In this document: positions 13,552 through 14,913 of the stretch, piece after piece
Position numbering within the stretch: the stretch's first letter is position 1
Layout: every line of letters starts with the position of its first letter
Source of the DNA: Candidatus Merdenecus merdavium
GTDB lineage: Bacteria > Bacillota > Clostridia > Lachnospirales > Lachnospiraceae
Reading direction: 5' to 3'
NCBI GenBank assembly: GCA_018715425.1
Contig: DVLR01000328.1
Location: forward strand, 1 to 14,913
Length of the DNA stretch: 14,913 nt
Notes under the pieces: model-generated
The model's input: only the letters and a program-made list of their open reading frames with translations
Databases searched by the model: none
What the model was told of the DNA's origin: nothing
Made by a program: the position numbers and the translations under genes

Positions 13552-13595
13552 AAAAGGTTTGAACGAGAGAAGAATTGCTCAAGTTCGAACCTTTT
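13552..13595. terminator. Bidirectional terminator between the small membrane protein and galU
   Basis: AAAAGGTTTGAAC pairs with GTTCGAACCTTTT (13 positions, one G.T wobble), with a further GAG/CTC inside the loop. The plus side leaves through TTTTTCCTTTTC and the minus side through TTTTCTTCATTC. It lies 10 bases from the galU stop and 35 bases after the other gene's stop. Confidence 0.88.
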
Positions 13596-13605
13596 TCCTT
13601 TTCAT

Positions 13606-14496
13606 TTATTCGTAGGATAACATCTCTTCCATATTAGAATGAAGTTTGTCAAGATATTCCCTCATCTCACCTTGAAGTTCTGGATTTCTAAGAGCAAATT
13701 CAATATTAGCTTGAATAAAGCCTGTTTTTGTACCAACATCGTATCGATGACCTTTAAACTGATAAGCATACATGGCTTCATCCATTGCCATTCTTTTTAG
13801 TCCGTCTGTTAATTGAATCTCCCCACCTGTTCCTTCTTCTTGTGTTTCTAAATATGAAAAAATAGATGGAGAAATAATATAACGTCCTAGAATAGCTACA
13901 TTGGAAGGTGCCTGATCCTTGGCAGGCTTTTCAACTAAATCTTTTACCTTATATACATCTTGATCTAAGGATTGGCAATCTACGATTCCGTACTTATTCA
14001 CATCCTCATCTTTTACTTTTTGTACTCCAAGGACCGTTGTCTTATATTCATTATATACCTTAATCATCTGTTTTAGACATGGTTCTTTAGATACAACGAT
14101 ATCATCTCCCAATAAGACAGCGAAAGGCTCATCTCCAATAAAATGACGAGCAGTTAAAATAGCATGTCCTAAACCTCTAGGCTCCTTTTGCCTAATATAA
14201 TGTATGTTGGCGATATCAGATATTTCTCTTACCATCTTTAACATCTCTGTTTTTTGTGTCTTTTCTAATTCTAATTCCAATTCAATGGATCGATCAAAAT
14301 GATCTTCAATTGATCTTTTGTTTCTTCCTGTTACGATGATAATATCTTGTATTCCTGATGCTACAGCCTCTTCTATAATATACTGTATGGTAGGTTTATC
14401 TACAATTGCTAGCATCTCTTTGGGTTGTGCTTTCGTTGCTGGTAAAAATCTTGTTCCTAAGCCTGCAGCCGGTATAATCGCCTTCCTTACTTCCAT
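13606..14496 (-). CDS. galU: UTP-glucose-1-phosphate uridylyltransferase
   Basis: This 296-residue cytoplasmic enzyme makes UDP-glucose from UTP and glucose-1-phosphate, supplying glycolipid, capsule or wall-polymer synthesis and galactose metabolism. The signature nucleotide-binding loop is GLGTRFLPATKAQPKEML (12-29). Next come RQKEPRGLGHA (102-112), the metal-binding LLGDD (128-132), VEKPA (188-192), GEIQLTD (225-231) and YDVGTK (252-257), all intact and in the right order. Length is normal. The start is set by family alignment (MxVRKAIIPAAGLGTR) and by a modest AAAGGG about 8 bases upstream. It follows the DUF1934 gene with a 29-base gap on the same strand and no promoter between, so the two are probably one transcript starting beyond the window. 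The transcript ends at the hairpin 13552-13595. Confidence 0.96.
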   Translation of the reverse strand: MEVRKAIIPAAGLGTRFLPATKAQPKEMLAIVDKPTIQYIIEEAVASGIQDIIIVTGRNKRSIEDHFDRSIELELELEKTQKTEMLKMVREISDIANIHYIRQKEPRGLGHAILTARHFIGDEPFAVLLGDDIVVSKEPCLKQMIKVYNEYKTTVLGVQKVKDEDVNKYGIVDCQSLDQDVYKVKDLVEKPAKDQAPSNVAILGRYIISPSIFSYLETQEEGTGGEIQLTDGLKRMAMDEAMYAYQFKGHRYDVGTKTGFIQANIEFALRNPELQGEMREYLDKLHSNMEEMLSYE

Positions 14497-14525
14497 GTCT
14501 TTACCCTTTCTTTCGTTTCTGTTTT

Positions 14526-14913
14526 CTATAATTTAAAATTTCCCATCTCTTTTGCTTTTACATTGATATCAATGGTACAAGCGGCTAAAAATTCATAGTT
14601 AATATCTAAATCATAGGTGATGTTAATATCGATGTTCTTTTCAGCTTCCGTCACTTTTATAAACTTCGTTTTAATTCCCATGATCATTTCGCCGTATGGC
14701 GTATAATAATGTGTGGAATTAGGGTGTTTCGTATCAAAAACCATATGTACATTTACAATGCCTCTTTTGACGACTTCTATACGATCCTTACTTAATTTTA
14801 TCAGGTTTTTAGTTACCCCATCCATATCATCATATATTTCATCGTATTTGATATAACGGTTTCCATTTCTTTCGAAATAACTTCCACCGGTAATCACTTC
14901 AATATTATCTTCT
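14526..14913 (-). CDS. DUF1934 (YwiB-like) protein, 5' end beyond the window
   Basis: The frame is open to the right edge, so the N-terminus is missing. A GTG at 14897 could be read as a start, but the upstream codons (Glu-Asp-Asn-Ile-Glu) continue the family pattern 'IEVITGGSYF', so it is internal. The visible 129 codons include ITGGSYFERNGNRYIKYDE, then NSTHYYTPYGEMIMGIKT and NIDINITYDLDIN. These match DUF1934 (PF09148; B. subtilis YwiB), a small lipocalin-like beta-barrel family of about 140 residues with no proven function. No signal peptide or catalytic motif is visible. It is followed by galU 29 bases downstream on the same strand. The barrel fold suggests binding of a small hydrophobic ligand, an inference from the family's structure only. 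Confidence 0.83.
   Translation of the reverse strand, partial: EDNIEVITGGSYFERNGNRYIKYDEIYDDMDGVTKNLIKLSKDRIEVVKRGIVNVHMVFDTKHPNSTHYYTPYGEMIMGIKTKFIKVTEAEKNIDINITYDLDINYEFLAACTIDINVKAKEMGNFKL

Noticed and set aside
14895..14897. GTG as start of the DUF1934 gene
   Set aside because: The reading frame and family similarity continue upstream to the window edge, so the codon is an internal valine.

Overview
The window is chromosomal DNA from a low-GC, anaerobic, Gram-positive bacterium. The best fit is a member of the Lachnospiraceae (Clostridia). The evidence is strong AGGAGG-type ribosome binding sites, lipoproteins with LxGC-type signals, a YtqB/MnmM-type tRNA methylase, a DUF4250 gene beside clpB, and a trigger-factor-like lipoprotein of the kind seen in that family. 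The species assignment is inference from protein types, not from a database search. No mobile element, CRISPR array, rRNA or tRNA gene was recognised, and gene order and base composition look like ordinary chromosome.

Layout. 1-521 (minus) is the 5' part of a branched-chain amino acid-type ABC transporter binding lipoprotein with its own sigma-A promoter. 667-3582 (minus) is a three-gene run: a TPR lipoprotein, then hflX, then mnmM, all read leftward from a good extended -10 promoter. 3719-4135 (plus) is a small three-helix DUF2752 membrane protein, divergent from that run. 4278-7082 (minus) carries clpB followed by a 57-residue DUF4250 protein. 7297-7665 (minus) is an ArsR/SmtB metal sensor whose promoter spacer is filled by a dyad. 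8050-9384 (plus) is a water-forming-type NADH oxidase with a Rex-like operator upstream. 9520-12731 (minus) carries a membrane-anchored polysaccharide deacetylase-like protein, an ArsC/Spx-family protein and a trigger-factor-like PPIase lipoprotein. 13067-13516 (plus) is an unrecognised small membrane protein. 13606-14913 (minus) carries a DUF1934 gene (5' end cut off by the window) followed by galU.

How the genes relate. Several products concern protein quality and stress: ClpB (disaggregase), HflX (rescue of stalled ribosomes), the secreted PPIase/chaperone and the Spx/ArsC-like redox protein. NADH oxidase would consume oxygen using NADH, and a Rex-like box there suggests control by the NADH/NAD+ ratio. 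GalU and the deacetylase-like protein belong to envelope polysaccharide metabolism. These links are functional themes, not a demonstrated pathway.

Four inverted repeats lie in convergent gaps or just behind a gene end (4181-4225, 7243-7276, 9425-9468, 13552-13595) and divide the window into transcription units. Six start sites were set by ribosome binding site position or family length, inside or beyond the longest open frame: clpB, the PPIase, the Spx/ArsC-like gene, NADH oxidase, the small membrane protein and DUF1934.

I found no convincing undescribed multi-gene system. The best leads are the extracytoplasmic trigger-factor-like lipoprotein, the divergent motif 1 of the deacetylase, the two candidate operators at 7753-7769 and 7907-7924, and the clpB-DUF4250 pairing.
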